From Actinomycetota bacterium (lineage in GTDB: Bacteria; Actinomycetota; Actinomycetes; Nanopelagicales; Nanopelagicaceae), in assembly GCA_947372165.1 (NCBI GenBank), contig CANBSP010000005.1:1-64000 (forward strand): a stretch of 64,000 bases of DNA, in the 5' to 3' direction. This document shows, one piece after another, positions 16,553 to 23,787 of the stretch. Below the pieces are notes generated by a model. It did no database searches. It was given only the letters and a program-made list of their open reading frames with translations, and had not been told where the DNA came from. A program made the position numbers and the translations under genes. How positions within the stretch are numbered: position 1 is the stretch's first letter; each line of letters begins with the position of its first letter.

Positions 16553-17385
16553 TTATTCCGGGCAAGCGTCCGAAACTTATTGCAACAGATCTCGATGGCA
16601 CGATCGTTGTCCACGGTAGTGGTTACGACAATAGTCAGATCCGCCAGCGCACCATTGATGCCTTTAAGAAAGCTGAAGATTTAGGCATTCATATCTACTT
16701 TGTTACCGGAAGACCGCCACGTTGGATGCCAGAGATTAGAGAGGCCTTCGGCTTTGGAAAATCAATCTGTGCAAATGGTGCCATGCTCTATGACTTTAAT
16801 AATGAGGTGATCCTCGAAGAGTGGGGCATCCCAGTCGAGAATCAATTAGAGATCGCACGAATTTTGCGGATACATATTCCGCACATCTCGTTTGCAATCG
16901 AATATGGCGATGAGTTCCATCACGAGATCGCTTATGTTCCGCGGTGGGATATCGGTGTTGATATGCAACCACTCGAACAAATCGAACCCGCGATGATCCG
17001 CCCGGCATTTAAGATGTTGGCACGTTGCAGCGATTACGAGATGTCTTCTGACGAGATGTTAGAGATCGCCCAACGCGAAATTGGACACTTAGCAAACGTG
17101 ACTCATTCCAATCCCTCTGAATCATTGTTAGAAATTTCTGCGATCGGTGTGAGCAAGGGTGAGACGCTCGCAAAAGTTGCGGCGCGACTTGGCCTAGGGC
17201 CAGATGATTGCGTCACCTTTGGGGATAACCCGAATGATTTCTCAATGTTGGAATGGGCAGGCAGGTCGTGGGCGATGGGCGATGGCCACCGCGATGGAAT
17301 CAAGTATGCGAAATTTGTCGCCGAGCCTCATCACACCGACTCGGTCGCCAAGATTATCGAAGAGCTACTGACTCTTCCCGAATAA
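16549..17385 (+). CDS. HAD-superfamily hydrolase, Cof type
   Basis: Predicted sugar- or nucleotide-phosphate phosphatase (278 aa) of the Cof/HAD-IIB group. Motif I is DLDGTIV with nucleophile Asp near residue 15, motif II is VTGRPP, a variable cap domain spans about 85-190, motif III Lys is in GVSKGETL, and motif IV is [11 protein letters not shown]. The substrate is not identifiable. The GTG start overlaps the serS stop by 4 nt (GTGA), indicating translational coupling, an arrangement also known for serS and HAD genes in other actinobacteria. Confidence 0.88.
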   Translation: MIIPGKRPKLIATDLDGTIVVHGSGYDNSQIRQRTIDAFKKAEDLGIHIYFVTGRPPRWMPEIREAFGFGKSICANGAMLYDFNNEVILEEWGIPVENQLEIARILRIHIPHISFAIEYGDEFHHEIAYVPRWDIGVDMQPLEQIEPAMIRPAFKMLARCSDYEMSSDEMLEIAQREIGHLANVTHSNPSESLLEISAIGVSKGETLAKVAARLGLGPDDCVTFGDNPNDFSMLEWAGRSWAMGDGHRDGIKYAKFVAEPHHTDSVAKIIEELLTLPE

Positions 17386-17420
17386 GGAGAAGAGTTACTG
17401 ACTCTTCCTGCATAAAAAGC
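17361..17420 (+). repeat. 30-bp tandem duplication at the 3' end of the HAD gene
   Basis: Two adjacent 30-bp units (17361-17390 and 17391-17420) share AGAG-TACTGACTCTTCC-G-ATAA. The first unit carries the last codons and stop of the HAD gene, the second repeats them after the stop. It looks like a recent short tandem duplication. Confidence 0.75.
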
Positions 17421-17428
17421 TCTCAATT

Positions 17429-17456
17429 TTGAGGGATCCGAGCTCCAAGGTAAGTT
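17429..17456 (+). promoter_or_regulatory. promoter of tRNA-Ser(UGA)
   Basis: TTGAGG (17429-17434), 16-nt spacer, TAAGTT (17451-17456). The tRNA 5' end is 7 nt further, so transcription would start at or next to the mature 5' end. Confidence 0.6.
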
Positions 17457-17463
17457 TGCCCAC

Positions 17464-17546
17464 GGAGGACTCGCATAGCGGCCGAGTGCACCGGTCTTGA
17501 AAACCGGCAAGGGAAACCTTCGTGGGTTCAAATCCCACGTCCTCCG
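17464..17546 (+). tRNA. tRNA-Ser (anticodon UGA)
   Basis: A cloverleaf with acceptor arms GGAGGAC (17464-17470) and GTCCTCC (17539-17545), discriminator G, anticodon stem CCGGT/ACCGG with loop CTTGAAA giving anticodon TGA (17498-17500), a long variable arm as expected for serine (GGGAAACCTTC region), and T loop GGTTCAAATCC. CCA is not encoded; the next bases are CTCT. Confidence 0.96.
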
Positions 17547-17560
17547 CTCTAGCACGTTAA

Positions 17561-17605
17561 TGAGCAGGCGCAGGTGGCTGACTTCACAGCCCCTGCGCTT
17601 ACTCA
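17561..17605 (+). terminator. long hairpin after tRNA-Ser(UGA)
   Basis: A nearly perfect inverted repeat: GAG, GGCGCAGG and GGCTG on the left pair with CAGCC, CCTGCGCT and CTC on the right, with one bulged T and one internal mismatch. No T-tract follows. It lies between the tRNA and sdhC, so it may end or trim the tRNA transcript. Confidence 0.5.
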
Positions 17606-17632
17606 TATCTAGCGAACATTCGGACACATAGG

Positions 17633-17638
17633 CAGACT
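17633..17638 (+). promoter_or_regulatory. possible -10 hexamer of sdhC
   Basis: CAGACT lies 6 nt before the ATG at 17645; it has C instead of T at the first position. Weak call from spacing only. Confidence 0.25.
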
Positions 17639-17644
17639 TCTCCT

Positions 17645-18448
17645 ATGGCTACAGGCGTATTTTCTGAAGGTAGAGCGAAGATATCCGAGCGCACATTGCG
17701 CACCGACAAATGGTGGATTCAACCGCTCATCACCGTCCTTGTTCTCCTCGCATTCATCGTCTATGCGACCTTCCGCGCATTTGAAAATGGTAATTACTTC
17801 GCCGAACCGTTGATCTCACCGTTCTACTCACCATGCTTATCTACAGCATGCGTAGCTGGTGCATCACTTCTGGGCACACCATTTGGAATCATCCATATCT
17901 TTGGAATGGTGCTCTCACCAGCGCTCTTGATCTTGATCTTCCCACTCGGATTCCGTCTTACCTGTTATTACTACCGTAAGGCTTACTACCGTTCTTTCTG
18001 GATGTCACCACCAGCATGTGCTGTGGCTGAACCACATGCTAAGTACACCGGCGAAACTCGCGCTCCACTCATCATGCAGAACGCACATCGTTGGTTCTTC
18101 TATGCCGGCCTAGTCTTCAACGTCTTACTCACAACGGATGCAATCTTGGCATTTAGAAACTCTGAGAAGCAGTGGGGCCATATGTCAGTTGGCACACTTG
18201 TCCTTCTTGCGAACTCAACCTTCCTTTGGTTGTACTCACTCTCATGTCACACCTGCCGCCACACAGTAGGTGGACGTCTACGCAACTTCTCAAAGCATCC
18301 CTTCCGTTACAAGGCATGGACGTTCGTTTCAAAGCTCAATCATTATCACCAGAACTTCGCCTGGGTATCGCTCATTGGCGTTGCGCTCGCAGATGTTTAT
18401 GTCCGTGAAGTCGCGACCCACGCGATCACTAACTGGTACTTCTTCTAA
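17645..18448 (+). CDS. sdhC: succinate dehydrogenase membrane anchor / cytochrome b subunit
   Basis: Membrane subunit (267 aa) passing electrons from the Fe-S protein to quinone. Five hydrophobic helices are visible (about residues 25-48, 80-107, 148-170, 178-202, 237-256), as in the single-anchor Sdh1 type of mycobacteria, so no sdhD is expected or found. Candidate haem or metal ligands include HIFGM (helix 2), QNAHRW (helix 3) and a Cys/His-rich SLSCHTCRHTVGG after helix 4; a further conserved pair is CYYYRKAYYRSF and PPACAV. It is followed by sdhA (18-nt gap). Confidence 0.88.
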   Translation: MATGVFSEGRAKISERTLRTDKWWIQPLITVLVLLAFIVYATFRAFENGNYFAEPLISPFYSPCLSTACVAGASLLGTPFGIIHIFGMVLSPALLILIFPLGFRLTCYYYRKAYYRSFWMSPPACAVAEPHAKYTGETRAPLIMQNAHRWFFYAGLVFNVLLTTDAILAFRNSEKQWGHMSVGTLVLLANSTFLWLYSLSCHTCRHTVGGRLRNFSKHPFRYKAWTFVSKLNHYHQNFAWVSLIGVALADVYVREVATHAITNWYFF

Positions 18449-18466
18449 GTCGGGGGCTGCAATAAC

Positions 18467-20350
18467 ATGGCAAATCTAGAGAAACACTCCTACGACGTAG
18501 TCGTTATCGGTGCAGGAGGAGCAGGGCTTCGTGCAGCAGTAGAAGCACGCGAGGCTGGCCTCTCTGTCGCGATCGTCTGTAAGTCATTATTTGGTAAGGC
18601 CCACACAGTTATGGCCGAAGGTGGCGCCGCTGCCTCAATGGGTAACGTCAACGACAATGACAACTGGATGGTTCACTTCCGCGACACAATGCGTGGCGGC
18701 AAGTTCCTCAATCATTACCGGATGGCCGAACTCCACGCGAAAGAAGCGCCAGATCGCATCTGGGAACTCGAAATGTGGGGCGCACTCTTTGATCGCACTG
18801 GCGAAGGAAAGATTTCACAGCGCAACTTCGGTGGCCATGAATATCCACGTCTTGCTCACGTCGGTGACCGTACTGGTCTCGAACTTATTCGCACCATGCA
18901 ACAACGTATCGTTGCACTTCAACAACAAGATAAGGCTGAGTTCGGCGATGCCGAGAAGAATCTCAAAGTCTTCGCTGAAGTAACGATCACCGAAATTCTG
19001 AAAGAGAATGGCAAGATCGCTGGCGCATATGGATACCGCCGTGAAACTGGTGGCGAGATTCTCTTCGAAGCACCTGCTGTTGTTATTGCAACCGGTGGAG
19101 TTGGAAAGACCTTCAAAATTACCTCGAACTCATGGGAAGGCACTGGCGATGGCCACGCGCTTGCTCTCAAAGCTGGGGCGAACTTGGTTGATATGGAGTT
19201 CTTGCAATTCCATCCAACCGGAATGGTCTGGCCGCTCTCGGTTAAGGGAATTCTTGTCACAGAATCTGTTCGCGGTGAAGGTGGCATTCTCACCAACTCA
19301 CTCGGCGAACGTTTCATGTTCAAATACATTCCAGATGTCTTTAAAGATAAGTATGCCGATAACGAGGAAGAGGCTGATCGTTGGTACCTCGATCAGGACA
19401 ACAACCGTCGTCCACCAGAACTTCTCCCACGCGATGAAGTTGCGCGTGCGATCAATAGCGAAGTAAAAGCTGGTCGCGGAACCGAGCATGGTGGAGTATT
19501 CCTCGATGTCTCAAAGCGCATCCCTGCCGATGTTATTAAGAAGCGCCTGCCATCTATGTGGCATCAGTTCTATGAACTTGCTGGCGTGGATATCACCAAA
19601 GAGGCGATGGAAGTCGGCCCAACCTGCCATTACGTCATGGGCGGAGTCGAAGTAGAGCCAGATACTGCAGCAGCAGTAGGTGTAGATGGCCTCTTTGCAG
19701 CTGGTGAAGTTGCTGGCGGAATGCATGGATCTAACCGCCTAGGCGGAAACTCACTCACAGATCTTCTCGTCTTCGGTCGTCGTGCAGGCATGGGAGCAGT
19801 CGCCTATGTGAAGTCACATGGCAAGAACCCAGTGAGCGATGCATCCATCGTGAACGCTGCAGCGAAGATTGAAGCGCCATTTAGCCGTACAGGTGGCGAG
19901 AATGCATACTCACTTCACCAAGAGTTGCAGGAGATCACACACAATTTGGTCGGAATTATCCGAACCGGTGCCGAACTCCAAGAAGCGATCGAGAAGATCG
20001 CCGATATCCGTAAGCGCAGTGCAAATATCTCTGTCACTGGCGATCGTAAGTTCAACCCTGGCTTCCACTTGGCCTTTGATCTCGACAATATGTTGTTAGT
20101 TGCCGAGAGCACAGCAAAGTCAGCAATAGCACGCGAGGAGTCACGCGGTGGACACACCCGTGATGATTTCCCAGGTATGAACTCGACTTGGCGCCAGGTT
20201 AACCACATCTCAAGCTTTGATGGCAATAAAGTTGATGTGAAGCCACAACCACTTCCAATGATTCCAAAAGAGCTCTTCGATCTCTTTGATGTTCACGAAC
20301 TAGAGAAGTACATGACACCGGCAGAAATTGCGAAAGGCGGTTCCAACTAA
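18467..20350 (+). CDS. sdhA: succinate dehydrogenase flavoprotein subunit
   Basis: Catalytic subunit (627 aa) oxidising succinate to fumarate with covalent FAD. The Rossmann motif VVVIGAGGAGLRAA is near residues 10-23; the FAD-linking His is in GKAHTVMAEGGAA; substrate-site motifs are FLQFHPTGMVWP, RGEGGILTN, CHYVMGGVEV and HGSNRLGGNSL. It resembles the Sdh1/fumarate-reductase-like A subunits of actinobacteria. The stop overlaps the sdhB start by one base (TAATG), so the two subunits are coupled. Confidence 0.96.
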   Translation: MANLEKHSYDVVVIGAGGAGLRAAVEAREAGLSVAIVCKSLFGKAHTVMAEGGAAASMGNVNDNDNWMVHFRDTMRGGKFLNHYRMAELHAKEAPDRIWELEMWGALFDRTGEGKISQRNFGGHEYPRLAHVGDRTGLELIRTMQQRIVALQQQDKAEFGDAEKNLKVFAEVTITEILKENGKIAGAYGYRRETGGEILFEAPAVVIATGGVGKTFKITSNSWEGTGDGHALALKAGANLVDMEFLQFHPTGMVWPLSVKGILVTESVRGEGGILTNSLGERFMFKYIPDVFKDKYADNEEEADRWYLDQDNNRRPPELLPRDEVARAINSEVKAGRGTEHGGVFLDVSKRIPADVIKKRLPSMWHQFYELAGVDITKEAMEVGPTCHYVMGGVEVEPDTAAAVGVDGLFAAGEVAGGMHGSNRLGGNSLTDLLVFGRRAGMGAVAYVKSHGKNPVSDASIVNAAAKIEAPFSRTGGENAYSLHQELQEITHNLVGIIRTGAELQEAIEKIADIRKRSANISVTGDRKFNPGFHLAFDLDNMLLVAESTAKSAIAREESRGGHTRDDFPGMNSTWRQVNHISSFDGNKVDVKPQPLPMIPKELFDLFDVHELEKYMTPAEIAKGGSN

Positions 20351-21111
20351 TGGCACGCACTCTCAAATTACGCATCTGGCGCGGCGACGATAAGACTGGT
20401 GCATTGCAAGATGTCACCGTCGAAGCGAACCACGGTGAAGTAGTACTCGACATCATCCATCGCGTCCAAGCGACTCAGATGGGCGACCTTGCTGTTCGCT
20501 GGAACTGTAAGGCTGGCAAGTGTGGTTCATGCTCTATGGAGATCAACGGAAAGCCGCGTCTTGCTTGCATGACACAGGTCGCGTCATATCCTGAGGATGA
20601 GACGATCACCATTACTCCACTTCGCGCTTTCCCTGTTATTAAGGATCTCGTTACCGACGTCTCCTTTAACTACAAGAAGGCGATGGAGATTCCATCTGTC
20701 TCAATGCCAGCCGACCTCAAGCCAGGTGAGCCACGTATGCAACAGATCGATGTCGAACGGTCACAAGAGTTCCGTAAGTGCATCGAGTGCTTCCTCTGTC
20801 AGGATACTTGTCACGTTATTCGCGACCACGAAGAGAATAAGAAGTCCTTCGCTGGACCTCGCTTCTTCATTCGTATCGCCGAACTTGATATGCACCCACT
20901 CGATACCTTGCGCAACCGCAAGAAGAGCGCCCAAGAAGAACACGGTCTTGGCATGTGTAACATCACGAAGTGCTGTACCGAGGTCTGCCCAGAACATATT
21001 CGCATCACCGATAACGCCATCATTCCTATGAAGGAGCGCGTCGTCGATGAGAAATATGACCCACTTCGCTGGCTCGGTAGCAAGATCCGCAAGCGTGAAG
21101 GAATTCTCTAA
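20350..21111 (+). CDS. sdhB: succinate dehydrogenase iron-sulfur subunit
   Basis: Electron-transfer subunit (253 aa) between SdhA and the membrane anchor. An N-terminal plant-type ferredoxin domain binds [2Fe-2S] through CKAGKCGSCSME and a downstream Cys (RLACMTQ). The C-terminal domain has the CIECFLCQDTCH and CNITKCCTEVCPE clusters for [4Fe-4S] and [3Fe-4S]. Length and motifs fit the mycobacterial Sdh1 B subunit. Last gene of the sdhCAB unit; the next gene has its own promoter 46 nt on. Confidence 0.95.
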   Translation: MARTLKLRIWRGDDKTGALQDVTVEANHGEVVLDIIHRVQATQMGDLAVRWNCKAGKCGSCSMEINGKPRLACMTQVASYPEDETITITPLRAFPVIKDLVTDVSFNYKKAMEIPSVSMPADLKPGEPRMQQIDVERSQEFRKCIECFLCQDTCHVIRDHEENKKSFAGPRFFIRIAELDMHPLDTLRNRKKSAQEEHGLGMCNITKCCTEVCPEHIRITDNAIIPMKERVVDEKYDPLRWLGSKIRKREGIL

Positions 21112-21144
21112 GAGTCACTCCGAACTGATCGCTTGGTGATCTAG

Positions 21145-21150
21145 TACCCT
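21145..21150 (+). promoter_or_regulatory. -10 hexamer of the holin-like gene, leaderless start
   Basis: TACCCT with 7 nt to the ATG at 21158. Confidence 0.5.
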
Positions 21151-21157
21151 GTTAGGT

Positions 21158-21511
21158 ATGAAACTCTTAGTGCGTTGGTCTGTCTCTGCTCTCGCTGTCT
21201 GGGCTGCAACCGGACTTGTTCCAGGAATTAAAGTCCATGGCGGTGCTTGGAGTTATTTCTGGGTCGCACTCGTCTTCTCGCTGATCAATACAACGATCGG
21301 TTCTTTCCTGAAGCTGCTGACACTTCCTGCAGTCTTGCTCTCACTCGGCCTCTTCATCGTCGTGATCAATGCCGCAATGCTCGAGTTAACTGCCCGTTGG
21401 TCGACCGCCCTCACCATCAATAGTTTCTGGTCGGCGCTCTTCGCCTCTTTGATCATCTCGGTGATCTCGGGTCTGCTCAATCGCAGCGTTAAAAAGGCGA
21501 GCCAGAACTGA
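21158..21511 (+). CDS. phage-holin family 4 type membrane protein
   Basis: A 117-residue protein with four hydrophobic helices (about residues 3-20, 28-48, 55-75, 85-108), matching the widespread bacterial family related to phage holin superfamily 4. The motif YFWVALVFSLINTTIGSFLKLLTLP is the family's hallmark region. Its cellular role is unknown; chromosomal copies are not evidence of a prophage. Its TGA stop overlaps the start of crcB1. Confidence 0.8.
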   Translation: MKLLVRWSVSALAVWAATGLVPGIKVHGGAWSYFWVALVFSLINTTIGSFLKLLTLPAVLLSLGLFIVVINAAMLELTARWSTALTINSFWSALFASLIISVISGLLNRSVKKASQN

Positions 21512-21882
21512 AAAATATTGCTGTCGTCTCACTCGGCGGCGTCATTGGTTCACTCTCGCGGTGGGGAATCTCCCTTCCCTTTCCGACAGATGGCTTCCCA
21601 TGGGGGACTCTGCTCGTAAATTACATTGGCTCGGTCATCTTGGTGACGGTTCTGCTCTATTCGCGCCACCATAAATCGGCGAAGTGGTGGTGGCGTCCGG
21701 CACTGGGTGCGGGATTCTGTGGCGGATTCACGACTTATTCAGCATTCGCGCTGAAGATGGATCAATACTTTGAGAACCGGAGCATTAGCTCGGCCATCAT
21801 CTATGCACTTGCCTCACTACTCGGAACCTTTATCTTGGTATTTATCACTCACGAACTTCTAGAGAAGAAATTACTGAAATGA
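21508..21882 (+). CDS. crcB: fluoride exporter CrcB, first copy, with apparent CTG start
   Basis: Half of a paired Fluc/CrcB fluoride channel (about 124 aa). The frame opens only at 21493, and conserved CrcB sequence (VVSLGGVIGSLSRWG, GTLLVNYIGSV, GAGFCGGFTTYSAFA) begins well before the first in-frame ATG at 21640, so that ATG cannot be the true start. The best start is CTG at 21508, overlapping the upstream TGA as CTGA with AAAGG about 10 nt upstream; ATT at 21517 is the alternative. Four TM helices. crcB2 overlaps its end by 4 nt. Confidence 0.82.
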   Translation: MKNIAVVSLGGVIGSLSRWGISLPFPTDGFPWGTLLVNYIGSVILVTVLLYSRHHKSAKWWWRPALGAGFCGGFTTYSAFALKMDQYFENRSISSAIIYALASLLGTFILVFITHELLEKKLLK

Positions 21883-22220
21883 ATACCGAACTCCTCATTG
21901 CACTAGGTGCTGGCGTAGGCGCCCCTGCCCGGTATGCACTCGATCAACAGATCAAAAAACTTCATCGATCATTGATTCCAATCGAAACTCTTGGAATAAA
22001 TACCGTTGGATCATTTATTTTGGGAATGACAGTTCACTACAGCCATGATGTTGGTTTCCTTATTGGTACTGGTTTCGCAGGTGCCTTCACTACCTGGTCA
22101 ACTTTTGCGGTAGAGGCCCATCACTTAATCAAGGAAGACCATAAAGGAAAGGCCTATCTCTATCTTGCCCTAACCTTGGTGCTGGGAATTGGTGCCGCTG
22201 CGATTGGAAATTACCTCTAA
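21879..22220 (+). CDS. crcB: fluoride exporter CrcB, second copy
   Basis: The second CrcB protein (113 aa) starts with an ATGA overlap with the first, the usual pairing for Fluc channels working as heterodimers. Motifs: LLIALGAGVGAPARYALD, ETLGINTVGSFILG and TGFAGAFTTWSTFAVEA, with four TM helices. The substitution of the usual GA-R motif is minor (GAPARY). No fluoride riboswitch was recognised upstream; expression depends on the holin-like gene's promoter. It converges with the aminopeptidase gene 3 nt later. Confidence 0.9.
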   Translation: MNTELLIALGAGVGAPARYALDQQIKKLHRSLIPIETLGINTVGSFILGMTVHYSHDVGFLIGTGFAGAFTTWSTFAVEAHHLIKEDHKGKAYLYLALTLVLGIGAAAIGNYL

Positions 22221-22223
22221 CTT

Positions 22224-23654
22224 TTAGGCTAGAGAGCGCATCCACGTCTCAACATCATCGGCCTGGCTTGGAATGTGTTTACTCAACACTTCACAACCCG
22301 TCTCGGTGATGAGAACATCATCTTCAATACGAATACCAATGCCACGTAGACGCTCTGGTGCATGCAGATCATCAGGATGGAAGTAGAGGCCTGGTTCAAC
22401 GGTAAGAACCATGCCGGCCTTGAGTACGCCTTGGCTATATTCACTATCGCGGGCTGCGCCACAATCGTGCACATCAATACCAAGCATGTGGCTCACGCCA
22501 TGGATCGTCCAACGACGATGTAATCCGCTATCTGGCTTCATTGATTCTTCGGCAGATACCGGCAAGACCCCTAGGGCAGCAAGGCCTTCAGCAAGTACTT
22601 GCTGGCTAGCGCGATTGATATCTGCGAAGCGATTACCTGGCTTACACGCGGCAAAACCTGCTTGTTGAGCGCGCCACACCAGGTCATAGATATCGCGTTG
22701 AGCTGGAGTGAACTTTCCGTTGACTGGAAGCGTTCGAGTGATATCTGCTGTGTAGAGGGAATCAAGTTCGACGCCGGCATCGATCAAGATGAGATCGCCA
22801 TCTCGAACATCACCATCATTGCGAATCCAATGGAGTACGCAGGCGTGTGCGCCACTTGCAACGATTGAGTCATATCCCAACTCGTTGCCATCAAGACGGG
22901 CGCGACCGAAGAAGGCGCTCTCGATGATGCGTTCTCCACGCTCGACACCAATGGCTGCTGGGAAGACTTTGATCATGTCATTGAAACCACGACCGGTTGC
23001 ATCAACTGCGGCTTGCATCTCGGCTACCTCAAATGAGTCCTTAATAAGACGTAACTCAGAGAGGAAGGTTTCGAACTTTGCTTCCTTTTTCTTGTGTTTG
23101 GGTAGAACTGAGTCAACGAGCGCATCCTGTCCGCGCACAGTGATCGCATCACTGCCATCATCAAGGAACTTCTTCAATCCAGCAATATCTCTTGTCTTCA
23201 TGCCGTAACGGGTTGTGGTCTCATCGAGTGTGAGACGTCGACCGATCCAGAACTCACCATGAACCCGGTCGCGATAGAACTCTTCTGAATCGCGCGGTGA
23301 TCGTGGGTGGACGAAGAGGATTGCTTCGTGGCCATTCTTCTTTGGTTCTAAAACAAGGACAGATTCAGGAACAGTGTCTTGAGCGAGGATTCCTGTGAGG
23401 TGAGAGAAAGCGGAGTAAGCGCGGAATCGGTAATCGGTGTCATTGCTGCGAACCTTGAGTGATCCAGCTGGAATGACGAGTCTTACGCCTGGATACTCGC
23501 GGGAGAGAGTCTCACGACGAGCCTTGGTGAAGGGAAGTACTTCTGCCGCAGTAATTCCAACAAGGGGTGAAGGCGCCCAACCAGTGCCCATGAATTTGCT
23601 CCAGGCATCTTGAGATGGTGCGTCATACGAGTTTGTCTTTGGCTTTTTACTCAT
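22224..23654 (-). CDS. pepP: Xaa-Pro aminopeptidase (aminopeptidase P family)
   Basis: Metallopeptidase (476 aa) removing N-terminal residues before proline, with two metal ions. The N-terminal AMP_N domain covers about residues 50-200 and the pita-bread catalytic domain about 230-465. Metal ligands are visible: Asp in LIDAGVE, Asp in YTADITRT, His in HGVSHMLGIDVHD, Glu in LTVEPGLYF and Glu in RIEDDVLIT. The N-terminal 35 residues are polar and extra. TACCCT lies 6 nt before the ATG, giving a leaderless start divergent from the ABC transporter. Confidence 0.93.
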   Translation of the reverse strand: MSKKPKTNSYDAPSQDAWSKFMGTGWAPSPLVGITAAEVLPFTKARRETLSREYPGVRLVIPAGSLKVRSNDTDYRFRAYSAFSHLTGILAQDTVPESVLVLEPKKNGHEAILFVHPRSPRDSEEFYRDRVHGEFWIGRRLTLDETTTRYGMKTRDIAGLKKFLDDGSDAITVRGQDALVDSVLPKHKKKEAKFETFLSELRLIKDSFEVAEMQAAVDATGRGFNDMIKVFPAAIGVERGERIIESAFFGRARLDGNELGYDSIVASGAHACVLHWIRNDGDVRDGDLILIDAGVELDSLYTADITRTLPVNGKFTPAQRDIYDLVWRAQQAGFAACKPGNRFADINRASQQVLAEGLAALGVLPVSAEESMKPDSGLHRRWTIHGVSHMLGIDVHDCGAARDSEYSQGVLKAGMVLTVEPGLYFHPDDLHAPERLRGIGIRIEDDVLITETGCEVLSKHIPSQADDVETWMRSLA

Positions 23655-23660
23655 GGCTCA

Positions 23661-23666
23661 AGGGTA
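23661..23666 (-). promoter_or_regulatory. -10 hexamer of pepP, leaderless start
   Basis: TACCCT on the minus strand, 6 nt (TGAGCC) before the ATG at 23654. Confidence 0.55.
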
Positions 23667-23699
23667 ACGCTGGCCTAATTAACGGGCAATAAGAAGGCA

Positions 23700-23749
23700 G
23701 AAAGCCTTTTGAAACCCTTCTGAAAGCCTTCTAAAAGCCTTCTAAAAGC
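23700..23749. repeat. 11-bp tandem repeats upstream of the ABC/CE7/GH5 operon
   Basis: Four consecutive 11-bp units (GAAAGCCTTTT, GAAACCCTTCT, GAAAGCCTTCT, AAAAGCCTTCT) and the first six bases of a fifth. The period of 11 bp places each copy on the same face of the helix. They lie just upstream of the expected -35 region, where an activator or repressor could bind cooperatively. Confidence 0.65.
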
Positions 23750-23754
23750 AAGTG

Positions 23755-23771
23755 AATGTCCCGAGGACATT
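23755..23771. promoter_or_regulatory. palindromic operator candidate
   Basis: AATGTCCCGAGGACATT: perfect 7-bp arms around a 3-nt centre. It ends 4 nt before the -10 hexamer of the ABC gene, so it covers the -35 region, a classic repressor position. Confidence 0.55.
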
Positions 23772-23775
23772 GAGG

Positions 23776-23781
23776 TATCGT
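23776..23781 (+). promoter_or_regulatory. -10 hexamer of the ABC transporter, leaderless start
   Basis: TATCGT with 6 nt (AGTTAA) to the ATG at 23788. Confidence 0.55.
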
Positions 23782-23787
23782 AGTTAA

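Noticed and set aside
21158-21511. Prophage remnant because of the holin-like gene
   Set aside because: This family is common as a chromosomal membrane protein in actinobacteria and no other phage gene is nearby.
23700-23749. CRISPR array
   Set aside because: Units are 11 bp without spacers and no cas gene is present.
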